Source: Allorhizobium sonneratiae
Lineage (GTDB): Bacteria > Pseudomonadota > Alphaproteobacteria > Rhizobiales > Rhizobiaceae
Assembly: GCF_023700755.1 (NCBI RefSeq)
Contig: NZ_JAMKOJ010000004.1
Coordinates: forward strand, 1-64,000
Direction of reading: 5' to 3'
Length of the DNA stretch: 64,000 nt
Both the position numbers and the translations under genes were made by a program. The notes under the pieces are model-generated. The model searched no databases. It was given only the letters and a program-made list of their open reading frames with translations, and was not told the origin of the DNA. The first letter of the stretch is position 1. Every line of letters starts with the position of its first letter. Shown here piece after piece: positions 33,410 to 43,291 of the stretch.

Positions 33410-34243
33410 TTATTTCCAGGCTTCCTTGACCAGACCGGGAATGCCGGTTGGGTCGATGTTCTTGGACTTGAGATAGGCGTCGAAAATCTGGTCCGGCACG
33501 CCTTCTTTATACAATGTGGTGAACTGATCGCTGACCCAGTTGCGGAAGGCCGGATTGGCTTCCTTGCGCAGGCCCGCACTGGTGGGCACCGGATTGACGG
33601 GTGTGGGCAGAATGACCTTGCCGAGCTTCAGTCGCGCATATTGCACCACCAGCGCCGGGTGGAACTGCACCACAACATCGACGCGTCTGGCGGCAAAGGC
33701 GGCAATGGCCTCGTCATTGTTGGAAAACCGGCTGATTGCCGCCTTCTTCGCCATGGCGGTGATGTTCTTGTCAAGCGAGGTGCCGAGCGTGACGCCGATG
33801 CGGGTGGTTGGCGTGTCGAGTTGCTCCCAGCTTTTCACCGGAGAATCGGCGGCAACCAGCGCGCCCATGGCATAATAGAAAAGCGGCGCCTGCGGAAAAT
33901 CGATCGCCTTTCTGCGCTCTTCGGTCGGATCAAGCACGAACATGATGTCGATCTGATCGGCCTGCAAAGCCGCGACCGCATTGGCCCAGGTCGTTTCAAC
34001 CGGCACAAGCGTCGCCCCCAGATTGGCGGCAAGCTTTTCGCCCATGGCCACGCCGACGCCAGTCCATTGTTCCGTCATCGGATCCTTGAAGAACCACGGC
34101 TCAGCCGAGGTCACGCCGATGCGCAACTGCTTGTCCTTCCTGATCCGGTCGAGTGTGGAAGCGTCGTCGGCAAAAGCAGGTGCCCCAAGCCCGGTCATGG
34201 CCAGGGTCGTTGCGGCGATAAATCCTCTGCGTGTCGTTTTCAT
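33410..34243 (-). CDS. Polar amino acid ABC substrate-binding protein (family 3), Tat-type signal
   Basis: A 277-residue periplasmic protein. The signal reads TTRRGFIAATTLAMTG with twin arginines and a cut after AFA (residue 25). The mature domain has LRIGVTSAEPWFFKDPMTEQWTGVGVAMGEKLA, LQADQIDIMFVLDPTEERRKAIDFPQAPLFYYAMG and IGVTLGTSLDKNI, the family 3 pattern. The ligand is an amino acid or close analogue. In this operon it is followed by two permeases, the ATPase and the aminotransferase-like protein, which may act on the imported compound. Confidence 0.85.
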   Translation of the reverse strand: MKTTRRGFIAATTLAMTGLGAPAFADDASTLDRIRKDKQLRIGVTSAEPWFFKDPMTEQWTGVGVAMGEKLAANLGATLVPVETTWANAVAALQADQIDIMFVLDPTEERRKAIDFPQAPLFYYAMGALVAADSPVKSWEQLDTPTTRIGVTLGTSLDKNITAMAKKAAISRFSNNDEAIAAFAARRVDVVVQFHPALVVQYARLKLGKVILPTPVNPVPTSAGLRKEANPAFRNWVSDQFTTLYKEGVPDQIFDAYLKSKNIDPTGIPGLVKEAWK

Positions 34244-34330
34244 CTACATATCCTCTGGGTTAACCTGATCGCGGCCTTTACGGCTCTTCTTGGCGCCACT
34301 CTGCGCTGCGATGCGCCTGGCTTTCTGTCT

Positions 34331-35032
34331 TCAGTCCTGTTCAATCTTTCCGTCCTGCAGGGACAGCAGAAAATCCTCGGTCTGCCGCCCGCCACGGGCC
34401 ATGTGGGCGCGGATTTCCGCGCGCATGACATCGAGGCTCTGGCCGAGTGCAGCCTCGACATAGCTATCATGACCGTCGCGACGGGGACCGCGAATGCCAT
34501 GCGCCCGGTGATGCGCGGCCCAGTAAAGCTGAAGCCGGCCCCTTATACTGTCCCACATCTTTTGCAGGATTTTATGTCCGGACGCCTCATAGACGAAACC
34601 ATGCAGCTGCAACTCGGCGTCGATGGAGGCAATATCGTCGCCGCTGTCGATGCAGCGCGTCAATTGTGCCTGGCGTGACAGCAAAGCATGGCGGAAGTCA
34701 TCATCGCGCCTGTCCCAGACAAGCTCGAAGGCAAAAATTTCGAGCGTGACACGCATGGAATAGATCTCGCGGATATCCTCCACCGAAAGTTCAACGACAC
34801 GGGTTCCCGTATAGGGCACCGTTACCAGAAGCCCCTCGTCGATCAACTGACGCATGGCCTCGCGCAGCGGACCGCGACTGACGCCGAACTGCTCGGCAAG
34901 GCTCACCTCCGTCACCGGCGCCCCCGGCACGATCTCACCCTTCAGGATTGCGCTGCGCAAACCATCGACGATGTGTGCCCGAAATGTCGCCTTTGGAATG
35001 CGGAGAAGATTTCCATGTGCTGGTTCGCTCAC
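34331..35032 (-). CDS. GntR/FCD-family transcriptional regulator of the amino-acid operon
   Basis: A 233-residue regulator with an N-terminal winged helix (FRAHIVDGLRSAILKGEIVPGAPVTEVSLAEQFGVSRGPLREAMRQLIDEGLL) and an FCD effector domain (EIYSMRVTLEIFAFELVW, then His residues in LQLHGFVYEASGHKIL and WAAHHRAHG for a likely metal site). GTG 35032 after AGAGGTGA is the best start; a TTG frame from 35065 is possible. It lies 87 bases upstream of the binding-protein gene in the same direction. A dyad at 35050-35063 just before it may be its own operator. Confidence 0.8.
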   Translation of the reverse strand: MSEPAHGNLLRIPKATFRAHIVDGLRSAILKGEIVPGAPVTEVSLAEQFGVSRGPLREAMRQLIDEGLLVTVPYTGTRVVELSVEDIREIYSMRVTLEIFAFELVWDRRDDDFRHALLSRQAQLTRCIDSGDDIASIDAELQLHGFVYEASGHKILQKMWDSIRGRLQLYWAAHHRAHGIRGPRRDGHDSYVEAALGQSLDVMRAEIRAHMARGGRQTEDFLLSLQDGKIEQD

Positions 35033-35049
35033 GCTCACCTCTTCTTGTC

Positions 35050-35063
35050 GATTGTTGACAATC
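35050..35063. promoter_or_regulatory. Dyad GATTGTTGACAATC upstream of the gntR gene
   Basis: A 14-base palindrome (GATTGT-TG-ACAATC) ending 18 bases before the GTG start of the GntR gene. FCD-type GntR proteins commonly bind short TTGT...ACAA dyads, so autoregulation is plausible. This is inferred from position and symmetry only. Confidence 0.45.
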
Positions 35064-35296
35064 AATCACAAGCGTCTCGGCGCGTCAATCTCAGCATGGC
35101 AAGATCAGGTGAAAAACTGCGAGCCAGTGTCCCATCCCCAAATCCCCTCATCTGTCCCGGGCACAGCTTCGTCATATCCTCGGTCAGCGGCGGCTTTCCA
35201 TGGAGATCTGACAGAAAAGGAGCAGGAAACCTTCCTCAGCGGCCATGCCGCAGCCCTTCTCGGCATCGCATGACCGGCCCATCAGGGAGAAACGCC

Positions 35297-35497
35297 GTGA
35301 ATGTTGCAAAGAACGAAGAGGAACAAACCGAGCTTCTGGCGACAGAAAGCTGCCATCGCGCAGCTCTTGTCACCACCGGTCTCTTCCTCCGGTCTGCCTG
35401 GCACGGGTCGCGTCACCGCCTGGCATCTGCGCTGTTTTCCGATATCCATAACCCCGCCGGGGGCGAGGCAGTATATGGCGCACAAAGGTCGCTGTAA
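35297..35497 (+). CDS. Possible 66-residue protein of unknown function
   Basis: An open frame from GTG 35297 after AGGGAGAAACGCC, reading MNVAKNEEEQTELLATESCH and on to a TAA inside a palindromic repeat remnant. It has no recognisable domain, no membrane segment and no family match I can recall. The surrounding stretch is repeat-rich, so this could be a chance frame or a decayed gene. It is listed because the ribosome site is good and it is the only candidate in the 560-base gap 35033-35592. Confidence 0.25.
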   Translation: MNVAKNEEEQTELLATESCHRAALVTTGLFLRSAWHGSRHRLASALFSDIHNPAGGEAVYGAQRSL

Positions 35498-35520
35498 CAC
35501 TTTTAATTTTCTGCATCATT
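35477..35520. repeat. Truncated copy of the CTGCATCATT palindromic element
   Basis: The stretch GGCGCACAAAGGTCGCTGTAACAC, then TTTTAATTTTCTGCATCATT, parallels the left part of the element near 22371-22410 (GACGCACAAAACGCGCTGTCACACG then CTGCATCATT). The right arm is missing here, replaced by the GAGAGTCTG hairpin that begins at 35524. The region therefore looks like a repeat landing site. Confidence 0.5.
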
Positions 35521-35523
35521 CAT

Positions 35524-35562
35524 GAGAGTCTGCGTGGTTCAATCTGAACCTGACAGACTCTC
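35524..35562. terminator. Strong nested stem-loop downstream of the Gfo/Idh gene
   Basis: GAGAGTCTG pairs with CAGACTCTC, and inside this GGTTCA pairs with TGAACC around ATC. It lies about 30 bases past the stop of the minus-strand dehydrogenase gene (35593), so it can act as its terminator. The same sequence style occurs as a dispersed palindrome in related genomes, to my recollection. Confidence 0.55.
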
Positions 35563-35592
35563 ACTTGATGGCGATCAGGCACTTGATGGCGA

Positions 35593-35597
<5 letters not shown>
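35562..35597. repeat. Perfect 18-base tandem duplication at a stop codon
   Basis: CACTTGATGGCGATCAGG occurs twice in a row (35562-35579 and 35580-35597). The second copy includes the complement of the TGA stop codon (35593-35595) of the dehydrogenase gene. It looks like a slippage duplication of the 3' end; the protein is not altered. Confidence 0.8.
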
Positions 35598-36603
<1,006 letters not shown>

Positions 36604-36703
36604 GTCTCTCCTTCCAGCCATCGACGCATCAGCCATCGGCCCTGCAATGCTTTTCTGTGCGCCAGCGTAGCGAACTCTTTCAAACTCGCCACCCCTTTGC
36701 CTT

Positions 36704-38092
36704 TCACAGCTTCGTGCGCTGTGCAAGCCTTGTGGTAAAAAGCCGGAAATAGTCCAACAGATCAAGACTTTCAGGGGAAATGAACTCTTGCGAAAGATCG
36801 GTTGGAGGGATGCCTGTGAGAAGGGCTGCCCCTTCAGCGGTTCCGCTGGTCGCCGCCTCACTGGCCACGGCGATACTGCGCCCTGAAAGCGCTGCCAGCG
36901 CCTTGAGATAAAGCCAGTTTGAAGCAAACGGCCCCTCAACGACAATCTTGCCCTCAGAACCGATAAGACCAAGCGTCAGGGACGTCATCATCGCCGCATA
37001 AAGGGTGACGGCGGCAAAATAGCCGGCATCTGTCTGCGGCTTGTCAAACCACAGGCTTGCCATGCCCGGTATCGGGCCAGACCCTTCGACGACATTGGGC
37101 AAGAGCATCGCCCCTTTGGCAATGACGTCACCTGCTGCCGCCTCGATATCGGCCTCCGGTGGTTTCATCATACCGCTGGTCAAAAGCTCGAATTCACGCC
37201 CGCCCATATAACGCGCCGACGGCACGGCGCGTCCATAAGCATCGACATTGGCGAGGGTGTCGCGTCCTTCGTCCAGCCCCTGCACCTTGCCACCCACGGC
37301 AAAAGCGATGATCCAGGTGCCGGTCGAGATCACGGTAAAAGGCGGGCTCTCCCGCAGAAGATGCGGCAGCAGCGAGGCATTGCTGTCATGCAGGCCGCAA
37401 TAGACCGGAACCGGCCTTTCAAGTCCGATGTCGCGGACCAACTCCGCCCGCAAGGGGCCAAGCACATCGAAGGCCGAGCGCAAAGGCGCAAGCCTCTCCC
37501 GGATCCCGAGCCTATCGACGAGGCCTGAAAACCGGCCCTCTCCCGGACACCAGAGATCGGTGTGGCAGCCGAGCGAAGTCACTTCGCAGGCCATGACACC
37601 ACTCAGGCGGAAAGCCCAGTATTGCGGATAGGTCAGAATGGAAGACACGCGGGCAAAATCACCGGCAAAACAGCAGGACTGATAATGAAGCTGTGCGCCG
37701 AGATTGAGCCCGCCCGGCAGGCGCGGCGACAGGGTTTGCGAAAAATCCGGCCGCAGCCGGTTATAGTCCATGACGATTGCATCGGGATAGGCATGCTCAT
37801 AATCCAGCACCGGCAGGGCAAGCGCACCCCCTTCATCCAGCAGAACGGCGCTGGCGCCATGGGTGGTGATGGAAATGGCATCATAGCCCGGCTTCTCGGC
37901 AAAGGCCCACAGACCATCGAGAATAAAGCGCCACAGACCCTCGACATCGAAATGTGGATAGGACGGGCCGTAAAGAACCCGGTTGGGTGTGCGGCGGCTG
38001 GCGATTTCGCGCCCGTCCGCCGCATTGAGCACAACCAGTTTGGCATTGGTCTTGCCGATATCGATAACGGCGATGTGGCGATACTCCGTCAT
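36704..38092 (-). CDS. rhaK: RhaK, rhamnose/rhamnulose kinase (FGGY family)
   Basis: A 462-residue FGGY sugar kinase. The N-terminal phosphate loop is [18 protein letters not shown]; the second domain has [13 protein letters not shown] (phosphate 2) and [12 protein letters not shown] near the C-terminus. In Rhizobium leguminosarum RhaK is the last gene of rhaRSTPQUK and is needed both for catabolism and for ABC uptake. Gene order here is the same. Its start overlaps the rhaU stop by four bases (ATGA). Confidence 0.85.
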   Translation of the reverse strand: MTEYRHIAVIDIGKTNAKLVVLNAADGREIASRRTPNRVLYGPSYPHFDVEGLWRFILDGLWAFAEKPGYDAISITTHGASAVLLDEGGALALPVLDYEHAYPDAIVMDYNRLRPDFSQTLSPRLPGGLNLGAQLHYQSCCFAGDFARVSSILTYPQYWAFRLSGVMACEVTSLGCHTDLWCPGEGRFSGLVDRLGIRERLAPLRSAFDVLGPLRAELVRDIGLERPVPVYCGLHDSNASLLPHLLRESPPFTVISTGTWIIAFAVGGKVQGLDEGRDTLANVDAYGRAVPSARYMGGREFELLTSGMMKPPEADIEAAAGDVIAKGAMLLPNVVEGSGPIPGMASLWFDKPQTDAGYFAAVTLYAAMMTSLTLGLIGSEGKIVVEGPFASNWLYLKALAALSGRSIAVASEAATSGTAEGAALLTGIPPTDLSQEFISPESLDLLDYFRLFTTRLAQRTKL

Positions 38093-38421
38093 CGATCAGG
38101 ACCGGGCATGAAAAACAGCGGCACGAGATCGATGGCGACCGGTGACAAATCGGGATGAGTGGCCATGATATCGGCCATATGCCGCCACCAGCGCTGCATC
38201 ACCGGATGCTCGGGCAGGCTTGCCATTCTATGGTCCTTGCGCCTTGTCAGGCAACCGAACAGCGTACCGGTCTCGCGGTCGAGATGGATGGTATAATCGC
38301 TGATACCGGCCTCGTGCAACAGGGCGACCAGCTCGGGCCAGATCGCGTCATGGCGCCTGCGATATTCCTCTTCCATGCCGGGATTGAGCTGCATCTTGAA
38401 GGCATAGCGTTCGGTTTCCAT
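38089..38421 (-). CDS. rhaU: RhaU (RhaM), L-rhamnose mutarotase
   Basis: A 110-residue protein of the rhamnose mutarotase family. [28 protein letters not shown] contains the catalytic-type His, with [16 protein letters not shown] and [15 protein letters not shown] as family marks. It interconverts alpha and beta L-rhamnopyranose, feeding the isomerase. It sits between permease gene rhaQ (4-base gap) and rhaK (4-base overlap). Confidence 0.9.
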   Translation of the reverse strand: METERYAFKMQLNPGMEEEYRRRHDAIWPELVALLHEAGISDYTIHLDRETGTLFGCLTRRKDHRMASLPEHPVMQRWWRHMADIMATHPDLSPVAIDLVPLFFMPGPDR

Positions 38422-38425
38422 GATT

Positions 38426-39469
38426 TCAGCTCCCGAATGTGTGGCGCAGACGCTGCAACAGGATGGGCAGCGCGATGGTGACGATCAAAAGCAGGCCGAT
38501 GAAGATCGACATGACGATGCCCGGCACGTTCAACAACCCAAGCCCGAAAGTGACGAGGCCCATGACGAAAGCAGCAATCACCACACCGCCGATCGTGCCC
38601 GCACCGCCTGTGATCGCCACGCCGCCCAGAACCACCATGGTGATCGCCTCCAGCTCAAAACCCTGGGCAATCGAGGGCCGGGTGGAGCCGAGCCGCGCGG
38701 TGAGGCAGATCCCGGCTATGCCGCTCATCAGCCCGGTCAAAAGGAAGAGGATGAATTTCACCCGCTCCACCGGAATGCCGGAAAAGCGCGCGGCAAATTC
38801 ATTGTTGCCGATAACGAAGATCTGGCGGCCGAAATTCGTGGCATGCAGCACCACCGCAAAAATACAGGCCATCAGAACAAACAGCACGAATTCAAAGGAA
38901 AACGCCCAGACGACATAGCCCTGTCCGAAATAGCCGAAACTGTCCGGGTAATGGCCATAGGCCTTGTCGCCCAGCACGATATAGGAAAGCCCGCGAAACA
39001 GGCTCATTGTGCCGATGGTGACGACGATGGATGGCAATTTCAGTCCGGCGACCAGCAGGCCGTTGATCGCCCCGCAGACAAGCCCGACACCAAGCCCGAT
39101 CACCACCAGCGCCGGTGTGCCGAAGCCCACTTGTGCCGCCGCCCCCATGGCGGTGGAGGCCAAAGCAATGATCGCCGCCACCGACAGGTCGATTTCGCCT
39201 GCAATCACCAAGAGGGCCATGGCGAAAGCAATCATTGCCTTTTCGGTGAAATTATAGGTGGCGTCGGAGAGGTTCCAGACATTGAGGAAATAGGGAGAGG
39301 CAAAGGCATTGGCGATGAAGATGGCCACGGCCACGCCCAACAGCAGGCATTCCCAGCTGTTGAACAGCCGCCGGAGCGGACTTTGCAGCCGGTCGGGAAT
39401 GGAGCGGCGGGATGCGCGCTGCTCTTTGGCCGCGGATTGGGCTGTGATTTCGGAAGACAGATGGGTCAT
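38426..39469 (-). CDS. rhaQ: RhaQ, rhamnose ABC permease
   Basis: A 347-residue RbsC/AraH-type permease with eight to ten hydrophobic segments. [18 protein letters not shown] and a [20 protein letters not shown] motif mark the family. ATG 39469 ([11 protein letters not shown]) overlaps the rhaP stop by four bases. Its cytoplasmic N-terminus of about 40 residues is longer than in RhaP. With RhaP it forms the membrane channel. Confidence 0.85.
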   Translation of the reverse strand: MTHLSSEITAQSAAKEQRASRRSIPDRLQSPLRRLFNSWECLLLGVAVAIFIANAFASPYFLNVWNLSDATYNFTEKAMIAFAMALLVIAGEIDLSVAAIIALASTAMGAAAQVGFGTPALVVIGLGVGLVCGAINGLLVAGLKLPSIVVTIGTMSLFRGLSYIVLGDKAYGHYPDSFGYFGQGYVVWAFSFEFVLFVLMACIFAVVLHATNFGRQIFVIGNNEFAARFSGIPVERVKFILFLLTGLMSGIAGICLTARLGSTRPSIAQGFELEAITMVVLGGVAITGGAGTIGGVVIAAFVMGLVTFGLGLLNVPGIVMSIFIGLLLIVTIALPILLQRLRHTFGS

Positions 39470-40464
39470 GCCGCCACCTCTTTTGCCGGGAGTTGTGAAT
39501 GCTGGCGCAGGATGATGCGACCCTTGCGACGTTCGGCGCGGGCATTGAACACCACGGCCAGCACGATGACGAAGCCGGAAATCGCCATTTGCGCGAAGGG
39601 AGAGATGCCGATCACCGGCAGGGCATTCTTGATCACGCCGAGAAACAGCGCCCCCAGCAGGGTTCCCGCCACGCTGCCAATGCCACCGGCAATGGAAATG
39701 CCGCCGATGACGCAGGCCGCCACCGTATCCAGTTCGAAACCGTTGGCGAGATCGACATAGGCCACCGCATAACGCGATACCCAGAGATAACCGGCCAGCC
39801 CCGACAGTGTCCCGGAGAGGACGAAGGCGAAAAACCGGGTGCGGCCGATATCGATCCCGGTATAGACGGCTGCCACCGGATTGCCGCCCGCCGCATAGGC
39901 CGCCCGCCCGAAGGAGGTGCGTGTCATCACCAGCCAGGCCATAAGCACGATACCGATGGCAAGCCAGGACATGACGGGCAGGCCGAGAACAATCTGACGC
40001 GGCATGTTGAGAAAGCCCGGCGTCATCTGATTGGCATTGACCCAGGCGCCGCCGGACAGAACAAAGGCCATGCCGCGATAAATTGTCAGCGTACCAAGGG
40101 TGACGACAATCGAAGGAATGCCGAGCCACCAGACCAGATAGCCGTTCAGCGCGCCGAGCACGGCCCCGATCAAAAGGGCTATAACGATCAATAGCGCCAG
40201 CGGCAGACCGGGATGGGCCGCATCCAGCATGGCGACCGCCATGCCGGTAAAGGCCAGATTGGCCGCCACCGACAGATCGATGGATTTGGTCAGGATGACC
40301 ACCATCTGCCCCAGCGCCAGAATGATCAGAATGGCGCTGTCATTGAAAATACCGGCGAGATTGTGCAGCGAGGCAAACCCCTCGGCCCGGCTGGCAAACA
40401 GCGCCACCAACAGGGCGATGATCAGGCCGAGCACGACTTCTCGATGGCGAAACAGGATTTTCAT
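39466..40464 (-). CDS. rhaP: RhaP, rhamnose ABC permease
   Basis: A 332-residue RbsC-like permease with KSIDLSVAANLAFTGMAVAM and a GGISIAGGIGSVAGTLLGALFLG motif. It follows rhaT by 9 bases and overlaps rhaQ. The two permeases are paralogues and probably pair as a heterodimer with RhaT at the inner membrane. Confidence 0.85.
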   Translation of the reverse strand: MKILFRHREVVLGLIIALLVALFASRAEGFASLHNLAGIFNDSAILIILALGQMVVILTKSIDLSVAANLAFTGMAVAMLDAAHPGLPLALLIVIALLIGAVLGALNGYLVWWLGIPSIVVTLGTLTIYRGMAFVLSGGAWVNANQMTPGFLNMPRQIVLGLPVMSWLAIGIVLMAWLVMTRTSFGRAAYAAGGNPVAAVYTGIDIGRTRFFAFVLSGTLSGLAGYLWVSRYAVAYVDLANGFELDTVAACVIGGISIAGGIGSVAGTLLGALFLGVIKNALPVIGISPFAQMAISGFVIVLAVVFNARAERRKGRIILRQHSQLPAKEVAA

Positions 40465-40473
40465 CTCATCTCC

Positions 40474-42006
40474 TCACAGATTGCCGGTGGCGGCGCGCAC
40501 CAGAATTTCCGGTGTCAGCCCCGCGCGCGGGAAAAGCCCGGCCATACGCCCCTCACGCATCACCATCACCCGGTCGGCCATGCCGAGAATTTCCGGCAGT
40601 TCCGACGAGATCATGATGATCGACAGGCCTTCTGCCGCAAGTTCCGAAATAAACCCGTGCACAGCGGCCTTGGAGCCGATGTCGATGCCCTTGGTCGGCT
40701 CATCGAGAATGATCACCTTTGGCCGTGTCGCCAGCCATTTGCCGATCACCACCTTCTGCTGATTGCCGCCGGACAATGTGCCAACCGGAACGGAAAGGGC
40801 GGCTGCGCGCAGATCGAGCCGCTCGGCATAATGGCGGGCAAGGCGCAATTCCTCCGCCGCGCGCAAAAAGCCTCTGCGTGAGGTGTGTTTCAGCGAAGGC
40901 AGCGACATGTTCTGATAGATCGGCATGGCCAGCGCCAGCCCGTGGCGGCCGCGCTCTTCCGGCACATAGACGATGCCTGCGGCAATGGCGTTGGCAGTGG
41001 AGGATATCGATAGCGCCCGTCCCTCCAGTTCGAGCCTGCCGGAAGAGGGTCGGGTGATGCCGAACAGCGCCTGACAGAGTTCCGACCGTCCCGCCCCGAT
41101 CAGCCCGTAAAGCCCGAGAATTTCCCCCTTGCGCAGCGTAAAAGAGATATCGGCAAATTCTGTCGGATGGCAAAACCCTTCGACCTTCAGCACCGGCGCG
41201 CCGATCTCGACGCTGACCTTGGGAAAGACGTCATGCACGTCGCGCCCCACCATCAACCGGACGATCTCGTCCTGCGGTGTCTCCTGCAAAAGGCCCGCGC
41301 CGACCATGCGGCCATCGCGAAACACGGCATAGCGCTCGGCGATATCATAAAGCTCATCGAATTTGTGGCTGATGAACAGGATCGCCTTGCCCTGCGCCTT
41401 GAGCGTGTTGACGATGCGGAAGAGATCGTCGATCTCCTTGCGCGACAAGGCCGCTGTCGGCTCATCCATGATGACGATGCGCGCCTCGACCGACAGCGCC
41501 CGGGCAATCGCCACCAGATGCCGCTCGGCAATCGACAGATCCTTGAGCCGCATGGCCGGATCGATCCGGCATTCGAGCGAGGCCATCAGCGCCCGCGACC
41601 GGGCCATGATGGCGCGCCAGTCGATCAGGCCGAAGCGGTTTTTCGGCGCATGGCCAAGAAAGATGTTTTCCGCAACCGTCAATTCGTCAAACAGCACGGT
41701 TTCCTGATGAATGGCGGTGACACCGGCATCGATAGCGTCTTGCGCGCTCATGAAGCGCACGGGCGCGCCATCAATCCGGATCTCGCCCTCATTCGGGCGA
41801 TAGATGCCGGTGAGAATTTTCACCAGCGTGGATTTTCCCGCCCCGTTTTCCCCGATCAGCGCCGTCACCTGACCGGGATAAAGGGCAATATCAACCCCAT
41901 CCAGCGCCTTGACGCCCGGAAAGATCTGGGAAATGCCACGCATGTCCAGCACCGGCTGCACCGGGCTCAAGGCGGCGGGTGGAGATTTCAGGCTTTGCAC
42001 GCTCAT
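40474..42006 (-). CDS. rhaT: RhaT, rhamnose ABC transporter ATPase (double domain)
   Basis: A 510-residue double ATPase of the RbsA/AraG class. Domain 1 has [23 protein letters not shown] and IVIMDEPTAALS; domain 2 has the degenerate GLIGAGRSE, signature LSGGNQQKVVIGKWL and ILDEPTKGIDIGSKAA. ATG 42006 (MSVQSLKSPP) is preferred; an in-frame TTG at 42030 is possible. The 208 bases before it, after rhaS, hold a stem-loop. It drives uptake of rhamnose bound by RhaS. The name follows R. leguminosarum and is not the E. coli RhaT symporter. Confidence 0.85.
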   Translation of the reverse strand: MSVQSLKSPPAALSPVQPVLDMRGISQIFPGVKALDGVDIALYPGQVTALIGENGAGKSTLVKILTGIYRPNEGEIRIDGAPVRFMSAQDAIDAGVTAIHQETVLFDELTVAENIFLGHAPKNRFGLIDWRAIMARSRALMASLECRIDPAMRLKDLSIAERHLVAIARALSVEARIVIMDEPTAALSRKEIDDLFRIVNTLKAQGKAILFISHKFDELYDIAERYAVFRDGRMVGAGLLQETPQDEIVRLMVGRDVHDVFPKVSVEIGAPVLKVEGFCHPTEFADISFTLRKGEILGLYGLIGAGRSELCQALFGITRPSSGRLELEGRALSISSTANAIAAGIVYVPEERGRHGLALAMPIYQNMSLPSLKHTSRRGFLRAAEELRLARHYAERLDLRAAALSVPVGTLSGGNQQKVVIGKWLATRPKVIILDEPTKGIDIGSKAAVHGFISELAAEGLSIIMISSELPEILGMADRVMVMREGRMAGLFPRAGLTPEILVRAATGNL

Positions 42007-42157
42007 GATCGATCGATCCCGGCTGCTCAATCAGGCCCCGAACCCGATGAGGTTCGAGGATGATCAGACAGCAAAGTGAAACAGGGACGGCATGTCTCCG
42101 TGCATTTTAAAATACACGGCGCCGTCATGGTTCGACACCCGTTTTGAAGCTTGGCAC

Positions 42158-42185
42158 GCCCCCCAAGCCACAGCGTGAGGGGGGC
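42158..42185. terminator. GC-rich stem-loop after rhaS
   Basis: GCCCCCC (42158-42164) pairs with GGGGGGC (42179-42185) around a 14-base loop. It lies between the rhaS stop (42215) and rhaT start (42006) on the minus strand, a usual position for partial termination that keeps RhaS more abundant than the membrane parts. Confidence 0.6.
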
Positions 42186-42214
42186 AGATGCCGGGTCAAA
42201 CAGACACTAAGACT

Positions 42215-43234
42215 TCAGAAAATCTTCGAGAACTTGTCGATGTTCTTGGCGTCATAAATGAAGGGATCGGCCATGGCCGCCTCGCCATTGTCGCCAATCT
42301 TGATTGTGCCCATGCGGCCTGCCGGAACGGTGGTTCCGGGCTTGCCGGTGGCATCGCCCTTGACCAGATGATAGGCGATTTCGGTTGCGGTATAGCCGAG
42401 GTCGATCGGGTTCCAGATGGCGAATTCCTTCGTGGCGCCGGATTTGATCGCGCCGGCCATTTCAGAGGGCAGACCGAGACCGGTGACATAGACCTTGCCG
42501 ATCATGCCCGCATCCTTGACCGCCTGCGAGGCCGCAAGCACGCCCACCGTGGTCGGCGCAACGATGACCTTGACCTCGGGATGGGAGGTCAGAATGCCCT
42601 TGGCCTCACGATAGCTCTTATCGGCCAGATCGTCGCCATAGACCGTAGTGACGAGCTTCAGACCGGGAAAATCCTTGAGCTGCTTCTTCATCTCGCCAAT
42701 CCAGATATTCTGGTTGGTCGAGGTGGTGGTGGCCGAGAGAATGGCGAAATCACCCTTGCCATCCGGCAGGTGATCGGCGGCAAGCTTCAGGCACATCTTG
42801 CCGATCAGCGCATTGGAGGACGGGTTGAGATGCATGATGCGCCCGGCAGGCGCCACGCCCGAATCCCAGGAAATGACCTTGATGCCGCGGCTCATCGCCT
42901 TTTTCAGCGCCGGCACCACCGCATCCGGGTCATTGGCGGAAATGGCAATCGCATCCACCCCTTGTGCGATCAGCGAATTGATCACCTCGATCTGGCCTTC
43001 CGCCGTGGTCGTGGTCGGGCCGGTATAGATGATTTTCACCCCGCCCAGTTCCTTGGCGGCTTCTTCCGCGCCCTTGTCGGCGGCTTCGAAAAAGCCGTTG
43101 CCGAGCGATTTCACCACCAGGGCGATCTTCATATCGGCGGCATGGGCAACCACCGGGGCCATCACCGGGGCAAGCCCTGCGCTCATGGTGAGTGCTACGG
43201 CTGCCGTGGCAAAAAGACGTCTCGTCAGTTTCAT
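42215..43234 (-). CDS. rhaS: RhaS, rhamnose-binding periplasmic protein
   Basis: A 339-residue RbsB-type sugar-binding protein. Signal peptide: RRLFATAAVALTMSAGLAP then VVAHAAD, cut after AHA near residue 32. The mature protein starts MKIALVVKSLGNGFFEAADKG, with VDAIAISANDPDAVVPALKKAMSRGIKVISWDSG and the GDDLADKSYREAKGIL region. Its place between rhaR and rhaT matches the rhizobial rhamnose operon. It is named for the Rhizobium gene, not E. coli RhaS. Confidence 0.9.
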   Translation of the reverse strand: MKLTRRLFATAAVALTMSAGLAPVMAPVVAHAADMKIALVVKSLGNGFFEAADKGAEEAAKELGGVKIIYTGPTTTTAEGQIEVINSLIAQGVDAIAISANDPDAVVPALKKAMSRGIKVISWDSGVAPAGRIMHLNPSSNALIGKMCLKLAADHLPDGKGDFAILSATTTSTNQNIWIGEMKKQLKDFPGLKLVTTVYGDDLADKSYREAKGILTSHPEVKVIVAPTTVGVLAASQAVKDAGMIGKVYVTGLGLPSEMAGAIKSGATKEFAIWNPIDLGYTATEIAYHLVKGDATGKPGTTVPAGRMGTIKIGDNGEAAMADPFIYDAKNIDKFSKIF

Positions 43235-43291
43235 TGCTTCCTCCCTCTCAAGGCCGCACTCCTCTGCGGCCCGTTGTTGATGTCTCCCGTC

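Noticed and set aside
35282-35500. 72-codon minus-strand frame in the repeat-rich gap
   Set aside because: No ribosome site, no domain, and it starts inside a repeat remnant.
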